Assembly: GCF_000819785.1 (NCBI RefSeq)
Contig: NZ_CDBK01000044.1
Location: forward strand, 62,001 to 126,000
DNA: 64,000 nt
Direction: 5' to 3'
Origin: Aeromonas caviae
Lineage (GTDB): Bacteria > Pseudomonadota > Gammaproteobacteria > Enterobacterales > Aeromonadaceae
The translations under genes and the position numbers were made by a program. This document shows, piece after piece, positions 9,263-18,449 of this stretch. Within the stretch, counting starts at the first letter, position 1. Every line of letters begins with the position of its first letter. Under the pieces are notes generated by a model. That model saw only the letters and a list, made by a program, of their open reading frames with translations, made no database searches and had not been told where the DNA came from.

Positions 9263-10732
9263 ATGTCGGTAGAACTGCTGGTAAACGTCACCCCCTCCGA
9301 AACCCGGGTCGCCCTGGTCGAGAACGGTCTGCTGCAGGAAGTGCATGTGGAGCGTCAGGCCAAGCGCGGCATCGTGGGCAACATCTACAAGGGCAAGATC
9401 AGCCGCGTGCTGCCCGGCATGCAGGCCGCCTTCGTCGACATCGGCATGGACAAGGCCGCCTTCCTGCACGCCTCCGACATCGTCCCCCATACCGAGTGCG
9501 TGGCGATCAAGGAGAAGGAGCAGTTCCAGGCCGGCAACATCGCCGAACTGGTGCGCCAGGGGCAGGACATCATGGTACAGGTGGTCAAAGACCCGCTCGG
9601 TACCAAGGGGGCCCGCCTCACCACCGACATCACCCTGCCATCCCGTTATCTGGTCTTCATGCCGGGCAGTGCCCACGTGGGGGTCTCCCAGCGCATCGAA
9701 TCCGAGGCGGAGCGCGAGCGCCTCAAGCGCACCGTGGCCGGCTATGTGGACGAACTGGGCGGCTACATCATCCGCACCGCCGCCGAAGGGGTGGGGGAGC
9801 AGGAGTTGGAGCAGGACGCCGCCTTCTTGAAGCGCCTGTGGCGCAAGATCCTCGAGCGCAAGCAGAAGTACCCCCCCTGCAAGATCCTCTACGAGGATCC
9901 CAGCCTGGCATTCAGGGTGGTGCGTGACTTCGTCGGTGCCGAGCTCGACAAGATCCGGGTCGACTCGCGCCAGAGCTTCGATCAGCTCAAGCGCTTCACC
10001 GAGGAGTACGTGCCCGAGCTGGCCAACAAGCTGGAGTACTACACCGGCGAGTCGCCGATCTTCGATCTCTACGACGTGGAGAACGAGATCCAGCGGGCGC
10101 TGGAGCGCAAGGTGGAGCTGAAATCCGGCGGCTACCTCATCATCGATCAGACCGAAGCCATGACCACGGTGGACATCAACACCGGCGCCTTCGTCGGCCA
10201 TCGCAATCTGGAAGAGACCATCTTCAACACCAACGTCGAGGCCACCGCCGCCATCGCCCGTCACCTGCGCCTGCGCAACCTCGGCGGCATCATCATCATC
10301 GACTTCATCGACATGCAGTCCGAGGATCACCGTCGCCGGGTGCTGCACAGCCTGGAGCTGGCGCTGGCCAAGGACAGGGCCAAGACCAACGTCAACGGTT
10401 TCTCCCAGCTCGGGCTGGTGGAGATGACCCGCAAGCGCACCCGGGAGAGCCTGGAGCACGTGCTCTGCGCCGAGTGCCCCGAGTGCAAGGGGCGCGGCCG
10501 GGTCAAGACGGTGGAGTCGGTCTGCTTCGAGATCCTGCGAGAGATCATCCGGGTCAACCGCGCCTACGACGCGGATCAGTTCACCGTCTATGCGGCCCCC
10601 TCGGTGGCCGATTACCTGCGGGGGGAGGAGTCCCACAGTCTGGCGGAGCTGGAAGTCTTCATCGGCAAGCAGGTCAGGGTGGTCTCCGAGCCGCTCTGTG
10701 GGCAGGAACAGTTCGATGTGGTGATGATGTAA
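9263..10732 (+). CDS. rng: Ribonuclease G
   Basis: 489 residues, the usual RNase G length. An S1-like RNA-binding domain spans about 38-120. The catalytic aspartates of the RNase E/G family are visible as TVDINTG (Asp304) and IIIDFIDM (Asp347). The zinc-link CPECKG gives Cys405 and Cys408. It is an endoribonuclease for 16S rRNA 5' maturation and mRNA turnover. It sits in the same order as in E. coli (maf-rng-yhdP). The preceding gap contains a small hairpin (9192-9209). Confidence 0.97.
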   Translation: MSVELLVNVTPSETRVALVENGLLQEVHVERQAKRGIVGNIYKGKISRVLPGMQAAFVDIGMDKAAFLHASDIVPHTECVAIKEKEQFQAGNIAELVRQGQDIMVQVVKDPLGTKGARLTTDITLPSRYLVFMPGSAHVGVSQRIESEAERERLKRTVAGYVDELGGYIIRTAAEGVGEQELEQDAAFLKRLWRKILERKQKYPPCKILYEDPSLAFRVVRDFVGAELDKIRVDSRQSFDQLKRFTEEYVPELANKLEYYTGESPIFDLYDVENEIQRALERKVELKSGGYLIIDQTEAMTTVDINTGAFVGHRNLEETIFNTNVEATAAIARHLRLRNLGGIIIIDFIDMQSEDHRRRVLHSLELALAKDRAKTNVNGFSQLGLVEMTRKRTRESLEHVLCAECPECKGRGRVKTVESVCFEILREIIRVNRAYDADQFTVYAAPSVADYLRGEESHSLAELEVFIGKQVRVVSEPLCGQEQFDVVMM

Positions 10733-13700
10733 TTGGTCTATCGCTGGCTGAGTCGGGGCTGGTTGGCCCTCGGAGTCTTCTTCGTGCTGCTGGCTGTTCT
10801 GGTCAGCGTGGTACGACTGGGCGGCCCCTTGCTCAACCAGCACCGGGCGGCCGTGATAGGGACCCTGCTCGGGGAGAGCCAGCTCGAGGTGAGCGTGGAT
10901 CACGTCGGGCTGGACTGGACTCCCCGCGGCCCGGCAATCGGGCTGGAAGGACTGGCCATCGCCCCCGATTCGGGGCGTTTCTCCCTGCGCCTTGGCAAGG
11001 TGTGGGCCCACCTCGACTTCTGGCGCTCCCTCAACGAACTCAGGCCGGTGTTTGGCCAGTTGATCCTGAGCGACGGCAACATCGCGCTGGACATGACCCA
11101 GCCCGCCACCCCCGTCAGCGGGAAGAGCGCGAACCAGCAGGAGGCCCTGCTGCGCTTCCTGCTGACCCAGCTCTCCACCTTCGACATTCACGACACTCGC
11201 CTGAGCCTCACCACGGCACTGGGGGAGGTGCGCGCCCTCGACATCGCCCAGTTGCGCTGGCAGAACCGCGGCAAGCGGCATCAGGGGGTCGGCAAGGCCT
11301 ATCTCATCAACGGGGTGGGGGAGAGCACCCTGGACCTCATCATCGATGTGGATGCCCCCGAGGTGCGGCTCGACCGCCTCAAGGGCCAGCTCTATCTGGG
11401 GGCCAGAGAGCTGGACATCAGCCCCATGCTGGCCCGGATCCACGCCGGCGCGCCGCCGGTGAGCGGCCAGCTCGACTTCCAGCTCTGGAGCGAGTTCGAG
11501 AAGGGCAGGCTCGGCAACTCCCTGCTGGCCTTTGGCAACAACCACCTGATCTGGAAGGACGAGATCAAGGGGGAGCCGCATCGCCTCGACCTGCAGGGGG
11601 GCAAGATCCAGCTGCGCCGGGACGGCGAGGCGTGGCAGCTCGCCAGCCACGACGTCATCTTCAAGCTCGATGGCGCCACCTGGCTGCACAGCCGCCTGCA
11701 GCTCGAGCGCATCGGCTCGCGCATCCAGGGTTATGTGCCCGCCATCGATCTCGACCAGATTGCCAACCTGAGCCAGCTAGTCTCCGGCCTCTATCCCGAG
11801 CTGACCGAAACCCTCAAGCGCACCCGGCCAAGGGGCCAGTTGCAGGAGCTGGTCCTGCAGGCCGACGGGGACTGGCAGGGGCTCTCTTTGCAGGGGCAAC
11901 TGCGCGGCTTCGGGACCCGGGCCTGGCACGATGTGCCCGGTCTGCAAAAGCTGGACGGTGACTTCTGGCTGACCCCGAACGGGGGGCGTGCCCGCCTGAC
12001 CCTGGGCAAGGGCAAGGTGGATCCGGCCCGCCACTTCAAGGAACCCATCCCGGTGGACAGCCTGAGTGCGGCCCTCGACTGGTGGCGGGCGCCCCAAGGC
12101 TGGGTGCTCTATGGCCAGGACATTGCCCTGGACAACCCGGATCTGCGCCTCGCCAGCCGGTTTCGCCTCGAGCTGTTCGAGCACCCCTTCCTCGCCCTGA
12201 CCGGGCGCATCGACGTCAAGAACGCGGCCCATGCGGATCGCTACTACCCCCTGGCGGTGATGGATGAGGGGCTGGTGAGCTACCTGAGCGGCGCCATCAA
12301 GGGGGGCAAGGCCAAGGGTGCAGACTTGCTCTGGTACGGCGAATTCCGTGACTTCCCCTACGACAACGGCAAGGGCGTCTTCCAGGTGGCGGTGCCGCTG
12401 CAACAGGCCACCTACGAGTTTTTCCCGGGCTGGCAGCCGCTGACCGACCTGCAGATCGATCTGCTGTTCCAGAACGCCAGCCTCGACATGAACAGCCGCG
12501 CCACCCAGCTCGGCAAGGCCAGCTCCGACTCGGTGCACGCCTGGATCCCGGACCTCTATCCGGGTGCTCACCTCTACGTGGATGCCAGGGTTGAGGGCGA
12601 GGGCAAGGCCATCAGCGACTATTTGCAGGACTCGCCGCTGGGGGGATCCGTCGGTCAGGCGCTGCGGGAGGTGGAGATCCGCGGTCCCATGAAGGGCACG
12701 GTGAAGCTCGACATACCGCTGGATGGCGAGGGGGAGGTCAAGGCCAGCGGGGAAGCCAGCTTCAAGAACAACAAGGTGAGGATCGCCTCCCTGGATCTGC
12801 CCCTCGACGGGGTTGCAGGGACGCTCGAGTATGACAACGAGCAGACGCGCATTCACAACCTCAAGGCCAGCCTGTGGAACCAGCCGCTGACCCTGGATTA
12901 TCAGGGGCGGCAACTGCCCCACGGCTATCAGGCCGACCTCAAGTTCCAGGGGCAGTGGGACAGCCGCCGCCAGCGCCGGGATATACCGGCCCTCGAGATG
13001 CTCCAGGGGCGCAGCAACTGGTCAGGTACCCTGGGGCTGACCCTGCCCGAGAACAAGGCGTTCAGCTTCCAGCTGGCGCTGGACTCCAACCTGCAGGGCA
13101 TGGGGCTGGATCTGCCCGTGCCCCTGACCAAGGCGGCGGGTACCCGGCTGCCCCTCAAGGTGACGGCCCGTGGGCGGGATGGCAGCGCCGACATCCGCGC
13201 CGTGCTGGGGGCGGACATCGACATGCAGAGCCGCCTGGTGTACGGCGACGGCGTGCCCTACCTCAGCCGGGTGCGGGTCAATATCGGCCAGCCCGGGGCG
13301 CGGGTGATGCAGGACAAGCCCATGCTGCTCGCCATCAACCAGCAGCAGGCGGACGTAGCCGGCTGGCTGGCCCGTCTCAAGCAGTGGCTGCCGGCCAAGG
13401 CGCAGGCGACGCAGGGCAATGCGGTGGTGGGTCCCGCTTTCTTGCCCCAGGAGTGGTGGGTGGATGGCCAGCTGGCCCGTGCCGACATCGGCAGCGCCAG
13501 CCTCAAGGCGGTGCACTTCACCCTGGGGCCGGTGAACCAGGCCACCGAGGTGATGATCGACAGCCCCGACGTGATGGGGGTGGTGCGGGTGCCGGTGGCC
13601 GATGGGCGCCCCATCGATGCCAAGTTTGCCCGTATCTACTGGTCCGGCAAGGGGACCGATCTCAGCCCGGATCCCGATGAGCGCCAGGACAGGGCCATCA

Positions 13701-14635
13701 TGAATGCCATTCCCTGGCTCACCTTCAGCTGCGTGGATTGCCGCTTCGGCGAGCTGCCCCTGGGTGAGGTGAAGGGGGAGCTGCTGCCCGGGGCCAACCG
13801 GCTGGATCTCAAGGGACTGGAGATGCGCCTGGCGGGCAGCACCCTGCGCGGCAGCGCCGAGTGGCTGGCCCGTGGCAGCCAGATGCAGACCCGTGCCAGG
13901 GTGAACCTCGAGACCCGCAACAGCGAGCTGCTGCTCAAGCGGCTCGGCTACACCTCACCCATCGGGGATGCCCCGGGCAAGCTGGCGCTGGATCTGAACT
14001 GGCGTGACGTGCCCTACCGCCTGAGCCTGCCGACTCTGGCGGGCAGCGCCGACTACCAACTGGAGGGGGGGACCCTGCGGGAGGTCAACGACAAGGGGGC
14101 CCGGCTGCTCTCCCTGCTGAGCCTCGACTCCCTGATGCGCAAGCTGCGCCTCGATTTTCGCGACGTCTTCGACAAGGGCTTCTATTTCGAGTCCATGTCC
14201 GCCTCCGCCAAGGTCAATCAGGGGGTGGTGGAGAACAACGACTTCTACATGAAGGGGGCGGCGGGCAACCTGCGGGGCAAGGGCATCGCGGATCTGGTGC
14301 GCTGGCGGCTCGACTTTGATCTGAGCTTCTCTCCGAACCTGGGGGGCACCCTGCCCGTGGTGGCGGCCTTCTCCCTGACTCCCATCACCGGACTCTATGT
14401 GCTGGCCCTCTCCAAGCTGCTGGAGCCCGTGGTGGACGTGGTGACCCGCATCGATTTTCGGGTCTCCGGCCCGCTGGACGCCCCCAAGCTGGTGGAGGCG
14501 GGGCGGGATCGCGCCCGCATCAAGCTCAACCAGCAGCAGAAGGAGGCGGTGGATGCGGTGGCGCCCGGCCTGCCCGCCAAGGAGGTCACCCCCTTCCTGC
14601 TCAATCCCAAGCATCAGGGCTCGGGTCAGCGCTGA
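10733..14635 (+). CDS. yhdP: YhdP family AsmA-like envelope protein
   Basis: 1300 residues (E. coli YhdP 1266). One N-terminal transmembrane helix (about 8-28) is followed by a long beta-rich periplasmic body typical of the AsmA/TamB-like DUF3971 family. YhdP bridges the envelope and moves phospholipid to the outer membrane, partly redundantly with TamB and YdbH (family knowledge). The start is a TTG immediately after the rng TAA, with no intergenic base and no obvious ribosome binding site except within rng, so translation probably depends on termination of rng. Confidence 0.93.
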   Translation: MVYRWLSRGWLALGVFFVLLAVLVSVVRLGGPLLNQHRAAVIGTLLGESQLEVSVDHVGLDWTPRGPAIGLEGLAIAPDSGRFSLRLGKVWAHLDFWRSLNELRPVFGQLILSDGNIALDMTQPATPVSGKSANQQEALLRFLLTQLSTFDIHDTRLSLTTALGEVRALDIAQLRWQNRGKRHQGVGKAYLINGVGESTLDLIIDVDAPEVRLDRLKGQLYLGARELDISPMLARIHAGAPPVSGQLDFQLWSEFEKGRLGNSLLAFGNNHLIWKDEIKGEPHRLDLQGGKIQLRRDGEAWQLASHDVIFKLDGATWLHSRLQLERIGSRIQGYVPAIDLDQIANLSQLVSGLYPELTETLKRTRPRGQLQELVLQADGDWQGLSLQGQLRGFGTRAWHDVPGLQKLDGDFWLTPNGGRARLTLGKGKVDPARHFKEPIPVDSLSAALDWWRAPQGWVLYGQDIALDNPDLRLASRFRLELFEHPFLALTGRIDVKNAAHADRYYPLAVMDEGLVSYLSGAIKGGKAKGADLLWYGEFRDFPYDNGKGVFQVAVPLQQATYEFFPGWQPLTDLQIDLLFQNASLDMNSRATQLGKASSDSVHAWIPDLYPGAHLYVDARVEGEGKAISDYLQDSPLGGSVGQALREVEIRGPMKGTVKLDIPLDGEGEVKASGEASFKNNKVRIASLDLPLDGVAGTLEYDNEQTRIHNLKASLWNQPLTLDYQGRQLPHGYQADLKFQGQWDSRRQRRDIPALEMLQGRSNWSGTLGLTLPENKAFSFQLALDSNLQGMGLDLPVPLTKAAGTRLPLKVTARGRDGSADIRAVLGADIDMQSRLVYGDGVPYLSRVRVNIGQPGARVMQDKPMLLAINQQQADVAGWLARLKQWLPAKAQATQGNAVVGPAFLPQEWWVDGQLARADIGSASLKAVHFTLGPVNQATEVMIDSPDVMGVVRVPVADGRPIDAKFARIYWSGKGTDLSPDPDERQDRAIMNAIPWLTFSCVDCRFGELPLGEVKGELLPGANRLDLKGLEMRLAGSTLRGSAEWLARGSQMQTRARVNLETRNSELLLKRLGYTSPIGDAPGKLALDLNWRDVPYRLSLPTLAGSADYQLEGGTLREVNDKGARLLSLLSLDSLMRKLRLDFRDVFDKGFYFESMSASAKVNQGVVENNDFYMKGAAGNLRGKGIADLVRWRLDFDLSFSPNLGGTLPVVAAFSLTPITGLYVLALSKLLEPVVDVVTRIDFRVSGPLDAPKLVEAGRDRARIKLNQQQKEAVDAVAPGLPAKEVTPFLLNPKHQGSGQR

Positions 14636-14684
14636 GGGCCAGCGCCGGGCTGGGGGACTTTCCCCCGGCCGCCAAACCCCTCAT

Positions 14685-14818
14685 AGTGCAGATATTGCCC
14701 CGCGAGCCGAGAAGGCCTTGTGTCACCGGTTACCGGCTCGCCCAACAGAAGAGTGCGGATATTGCCCCGCGAGCCGAGGAGGCCTTGTGTCACCGGTCAC
14801 CGGCTCGCCCAACAGAAG
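14685..14818 (+). repeat. 67-bp imperfect tandem duplication upstream of nit
   Basis: Units 14685-14751 and 14752-14818 differ at only a few positions. Each contains an inverted repeat GCGAGCCG...CGGCTCGC (from about 14702 in unit 1) and ends in CAACAGAAG. The nit Shine-Dalgarno AAGGAG overlaps the end of the second unit. The first unit ends in AGAAGAG without a start codon. Confidence 0.93.
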
Positions 14819-14827
14819 GAGCGCATC

Positions 14828-15634
14828 ATGTGGCTAGCCGCCATGCAGTTGATTTCGGGTCGTACCTGGCAGGATAACCGGGAGCGGATCGCCGCCGAGC
14901 TGGCGAGTCTGCCCGGGGAGCGCCCCTTGCTGGTGCTGCTGCCGGAAAACTTTGCCCTCTTTGGCGAGCGGCAGGGGTATCTGGACGGGGCAGAGCCATT
15001 GGGAAATGGCCCAATCCAGCAGCAACTCTCTGATTGGGCCAAATCCCACGGCATCTGGCTGGTGGCCGGGGCCATGCCCACCGCCATCGCCGGTGCCGAC
15101 CACATCCACACCAGTACCCTGGTGTTCGATCCCGACGGCGAGCTCAAGGGGCACTACCACAAGATCCACCTGTTCGACGTGGACGTGGCGGACAATCACG
15201 GCCGCTACCGGGAGTCGGAGACCTTCAGCCCGGGTGATCAGCCTGTGCTGGTGGACTCCCCCTTTGGTCCCCTCGGCCTCTCTATCTGTTATGATCTGCG
15301 CTTTCCCGAGCTGTACCGCCAGTTGGCCCGGGCCGGTGCCCGGGTGCTGCTGGTGCCTGCCGCCTTTACCGCCGTCACCGGCGAGGCGCACTGGGAGCCC
15401 CTGTTGCGGGCCCGTGCCATCGAGAACCAGTGCTACGTGGTGGCCGCCAACCAGGGGGGCACCCACGAGACGGGGCGCAAGACCTGGGGCCACAGCATGG
15501 TGATCGACCCCTGGGGCCGGGTGCTGGCCTGTCGGGCGTCGGGGCAGGGCACCGTGCTGGCGCCGCTGGATGGGGCCCTGATCGATGAATTGAAACGCAC
15601 CATGCCGGTGCTGCAACACGCCCGCCTGCTGTGA
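14828..15634 (+). CDS. Carbon-nitrogen hydrolase (nitrilase superfamily, Nit/deaminated glutathione amidase-like)
   Basis: 268 residues from the ATG at 14828, which has AAGGAG at 14816-14821. The nitrilase catalytic triad is clear: Glu40 in LLPENF, Lys112 in HKIHLF and Cys154 in SICYDLRFPELYR. The RFPELYR context after the Cys is typical of Nit1/YbeM-type amidases that repair deaminated glutathione. The exact substrate is inference. It sits between yhdP and tldD, which are adjacent in E. coli. An in-frame upstream extension exists but runs through the 67-bp repeat and is not needed. Confidence 0.9.
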   Translation: MWLAAMQLISGRTWQDNRERIAAELASLPGERPLLVLLPENFALFGERQGYLDGAEPLGNGPIQQQLSDWAKSHGIWLVAGAMPTAIAGADHIHTSTLVFDPDGELKGHYHKIHLFDVDVADNHGRYRESETFSPGDQPVLVDSPFGPLGLSICYDLRFPELYRQLARAGARVLLVPAAFTAVTGEAHWEPLLRARAIENQCYVVAANQGGTHETGRKTWGHSMVIDPWGRVLACRASGQGTVLAPLDGALIDELKRTMPVLQHARLL

Positions 15635-15691
15635 GCCCGCGGCCGTGGATTTAACCGTTACGACATCTCGCATGAGAGTGGAGAGAAAGAT

Positions 15692-17140
15692 TTGAGTCTA
15701 TTGAGCCAGGTTAGTGCCTCCCTGTTGGCCCCGAACGATCTCGACGAAGGGCGGCTGCAACAGCTGCTCGGCAGCCTGATGAGCCATCAGGTGGAGTTCG
15801 GCGACCTCTATTTCCAGCGCAGCTGGCACGAGTCCTGGATGCTGGAGGACGGCATCGTCAAGGATGGCAGCTACAACATCGATCAGGGGGTGGGGGTGCG
15901 CGCCGTCAGCGGCGAGAAGACCGGTTTCGCCTACTCTGACGAGCTGAGCCTGCTGGCGCTGCAGCAGTCGGTGACCGCCGCCCGTGGCATCGCGGCCGCC
16001 GGTGCGCAGGGCAAGGTGAAGGCGTGGGCTCGCACCGAAGCAAACCTGCTCTACCCGGCGCTGGATCCGCTGCAGACCCTCGACAAGCAGCAGAAGATCG
16101 CCCTGCTGGAGCAGATGGACAAGTTCGCCAGAGGTCTGGATCCCGCCATCAATCAGGTGATGGCCTCCATCAGCGGCGTCTATGAAGAGGTGCTGGTAGC
16201 CGCCACCGACGGCACCCTGGCCGCCGACGTGCGTCCGTTGGTGCGCCTCTCGGTGACCGTCATCGCCGAGAAGGGGGATCGCCGTGAGCGCGGCAGTGCC
16301 GGTGGTGGTGGCCGCTTCGGCTACGACTATTTCCTGGCGCTGGACGGACTGGAGAGCCGGGCGTTTGGCTATGTGCGCGAAGCGGTGCGCCAGGCCCTGG
16401 TCAACCTCGACGCCATCGACGCCCCGGCCGGCACCATGCCGGTGGTGCTCGGTGCCGGCTGGCCCGGTGTGCTGCTGCACGAGGCGGTGGGTCACGGTCT
16501 GGAGGGGGACTTCAACCGCAAGGGCTCCTCCGCCTTTGCCGGGCGCATCGGCGAGCAGGTGGCTTCCAAACACTGCACCATCGTCGATGACGGCACCCTG
16601 CCGGGTCGGCGCGGCTCCGTCTCCATCGACGACGAGGGGACGCCGGGCGGTTACAACGTGCTGATCGAGAACGGCATCCTCAAGGGCTATCTGCAGGACA
16701 AGCAGAACGCCCGCCTGATGGGGGTGCCGCTCACCGGCAACGGCCGCCGCGAATCCTACGCCGCCCTGCCGATGCCGCGCATGACCAACACCTACATGCT
16801 GGCGGGTCAGTACGATCCGGCCGAGATCATCGCCTCGGTGAAGAAGGGGATCTATGCCCCCAACTTCGGTGGCGGCCAGGTGGACATCACCTCCGGCAAG
16901 TTCGTCTTCTCCGCCTCCGAGGCCTACCTGATCGAGGATGGCAGGATCACCGCGCCCATCAAGGGGGCGACCCTGATCGGCAACGGCCCCGAGGCGATGA
17001 GCCAGGTTTCCATGGTGGGCCGTGATCTCGCGCTGGATCGCGGGGTCGGGGTCTGCGGCAAGGAGGGGCAGAGCGTGCCGGTCGGCGTCGGCCAGCCCAC
17101 CCTCAAGCTGGATCAGCTCACCGTGGGCGGCACCCAGTAA
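15692..17140 (+). CDS. tldD: Metalloprotease TldD
   Basis: 482 residues (E. coli TldD 481). The zinc motif HEAVGH gives His263 and His267, followed by [10 protein letters not shown] as in the TldD subgroup. TldD forms a heterodimer with TldE/PmbA that degrades unfolded peptides and processes modified peptides such as microcin B17. tldE is not in this window. The start is TTG (TTGAGTCTA) preceded by GAGAGAAAG. A terminator hairpin follows directly. Confidence 0.97.
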   Translation: MSLLSQVSASLLAPNDLDEGRLQQLLGSLMSHQVEFGDLYFQRSWHESWMLEDGIVKDGSYNIDQGVGVRAVSGEKTGFAYSDELSLLALQQSVTAARGIAAAGAQGKVKAWARTEANLLYPALDPLQTLDKQQKIALLEQMDKFARGLDPAINQVMASISGVYEEVLVAATDGTLAADVRPLVRLSVTVIAEKGDRRERGSAGGGGRFGYDYFLALDGLESRAFGYVREAVRQALVNLDAIDAPAGTMPVVLGAGWPGVLLHEAVGHGLEGDFNRKGSSAFAGRIGEQVASKHCTIVDDGTLPGRRGSVSIDDEGTPGGYNVLIENGILKGYLQDKQNARLMGVPLTGNGRRESYAALPMPRMTNTYMLAGQYDPAEIIASVKKGIYAPNFGGGQVDITSGKFVFSASEAYLIEDGRITAPIKGATLIGNGPEAMSQVSMVGRDLALDRGVGVCGKEGQSVPVGVGQPTLKLDQLTVGGTQ

Positions 17141-17157
17141 GGTCACACACCTTTGTA

Positions 17158-17183
17158 AACCCCGGCCCGGCGCCGGGGTTTTT
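17158..17183 (+). terminator. Terminator of the tldD transcript
   Basis: AACCCCGG (17158-17165) pairs with CCGGGGTT (17173-17180), followed by a run of T. Confidence 0.85.
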
Positions 17184-17202
17184 ATTGGAACGCGCAAGCA
17201 AT

Positions 17203-17228
17203 AAAAAGCCCCGGCAGGCGCCGGGGCT
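17203..17228 (-). terminator. Terminator of the minus-strand gene 17244-17447
   Basis: AGCCCCGG (17207-17214) pairs with CCGGGGCT (17221-17228). Read on the minus strand the stem ends in TTTTTAT. It faces the tldD terminator 20 bases away. Confidence 0.85.
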
Positions 17229-17243
17229 GGGAAAGGGGTCGGG

Positions 17244-17447
17244 TCAGTTGACCGAAATGGCGCGGGCGTCGATGAAGAAGCGGGCGTGGCCGTGGTCATC
17301 CACCCTTATCTGGGCGAGCAGGCGATCCTTTCGCTTGAACTCCCATCCTGTCTTGATCCGGGTCAGCGCGGGGCTGGCGGCACCGACCACGTTCAGATAC
17401 TCATGAAACAGGCTGTAGCTTCCAATCTCGGTCAGCATCTTTTCCAT
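17244..17447 (-). CDS. Small conserved-looking protein of unknown function (67 aa)
   Basis: An isolated gene with its own terminator. The ATG at 17447 has GAGGAG 8 bases upstream. The ATG at 17453 has only 3 bases to the same GAGGAG, so the shorter start is preferred (MEKMLTEIGS). The product is soluble, mixed in charge, with a GWEFKRKDRLLAQIRV strand-like stretch and no Cys, signal peptide or membrane segment. I do not recognise the family. Good translation signals and a dedicated terminator argue that it is real. Confidence 0.7.
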   Translation of the reverse strand: MEKMLTEIGSYSLFHEYLNVVGAASPALTRIKTGWEFKRKDRLLAQIRVDDHGHARFFIDARAISVN

Positions 17448-17612
17448 TTGCATATCTCCTCAAGTGATGGGGTCAGCACATGCCACGCTAGCGGCAACCT
17501 TCTGAACCCTGCCTGTACAAAAACCAGACTACCCCATCAAGATGAAGGCAATATGATCAGGCGCAAGATCAGGAGGGATTTGCACGAAAAATGACACCGT
17601 TTTCAATCAGGG

Positions 17613-18329
17613 CTAGCGCGGCACGGCAAGATGATCGAGGGTGGTAGATCCGGCATGGGACGGCAAGGCGGCAGCGGGTTGTTCCATCACCTGGCCATGG
17701 AAGACGGGATCCTGCGCCACCTCCTTGACGCCGTTGATGCAGAACTGCATACCCATGCACACCAGCAGGAAACCCATGATGCGGGTCATGGCGTCGATGC
17801 CGGTGGCTCCCAGGATCTTGCACACGGGATCTGCCAGCTTGAGCACACCCCAGCTGATCAGGCTCATCAGGGCGAAGGCGGTGACCATGGCGGCATAGAT
17901 GACGACGCGATCGGCCTCGGCCGGCAGCTCGGCGATCTGGGCCGCGCCGCTGATCACCAGCGCCATGGTGCCGGGTCCGCACATGCTGGGCATGGTCAGG
18001 GGCACGAAGGCGATATTCTGGTTGGCCTCGACCCCGGCAGACTGGTTTGGCGAGGGGAACAGCATGCGAAAGCCGATGAAGGCGATGATGAGGCCACCGG
18101 CCAGGCGCAGGCCGGGAATGGAGATCCCGAACAGATCCAGGATGGAGGATCCGATGAAGAAGCTGACGCACAGGGTGGCGAACAGATAGAGGGCGGCCAT
18201 GTTGATCTGGCGGCGAATGTGCTCGCGGGACATGCCCTTGCTCAATCCCAGCAGCAGGGTGGCCGTGGTGGGCGGGTTGACCATGGGCAGCAGGGCCAGC
18301 AAGGCGAGAAAGACGACCTGGAAGAACAT
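17613..18329 (-). CDS. MarC family (UPF0056/SnatA-like) inner-membrane protein
   Basis: 238 residues from the ATG at 18329 with about six hydrophobic helices. The N-terminal MFFQVVFLALLALLPMVNPP is characteristic of MarC/YhgN proteins (Asn-Pro-Pro in the first half), as is the PLTMPSMCGPG repeat near residue 113. Some family members have been linked to export of neutral amino acids, but most have no defined substrate. The frame extends upstream to 18410 but lacks a signal there, and the MarC N-terminus fits 18329. Confidence 0.85.
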   Translation of the reverse strand: MFFQVVFLALLALLPMVNPPTTATLLLGLSKGMSREHIRRQINMAALYLFATLCVSFFIGSSILDLFGISIPGLRLAGGLIIAFIGFRMLFPSPNQSAGVEANQNIAFVPLTMPSMCGPGTMALVISGAAQIAELPAEADRVVIYAAMVTAFALMSLISWGVLKLADPVCKILGATGIDAMTRIMGFLLVCMGMQFCINGVKEVAQDPVFHGQVMEQPAAALPSHAGSTTLDHLAVPR

Positions 18330-18408
18330 AGTGGACCTCGGGCAGATGGACGGATTGGGGTGAGCTGGCAGGTCCGCAGCGGACCGCCACCCGGTCGATG
18401 ATATCCGC

Positions 18409-18438
18409 AAAGAACAAGCCCCGACAGTGCGGGGCTTG
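18409..18438 (-). terminator. Terminator of the MFS gene
   Basis: On the minus strand CAAGCCCCG...CGGGGCTTG (18415-18438) forms a 9-bp stem followed by TTCTTTG. It lies just after the stop at 18450. Confidence 0.8.
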
Positions 18439-18449
18439 CTTGGGAAGGA

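Noticed and set aside
9155-11689. 844-codon minus-strand frame opposite rng and yhdP
   Set aside because: Spans two real genes on the opposite strand, low-complexity composition, no family features.
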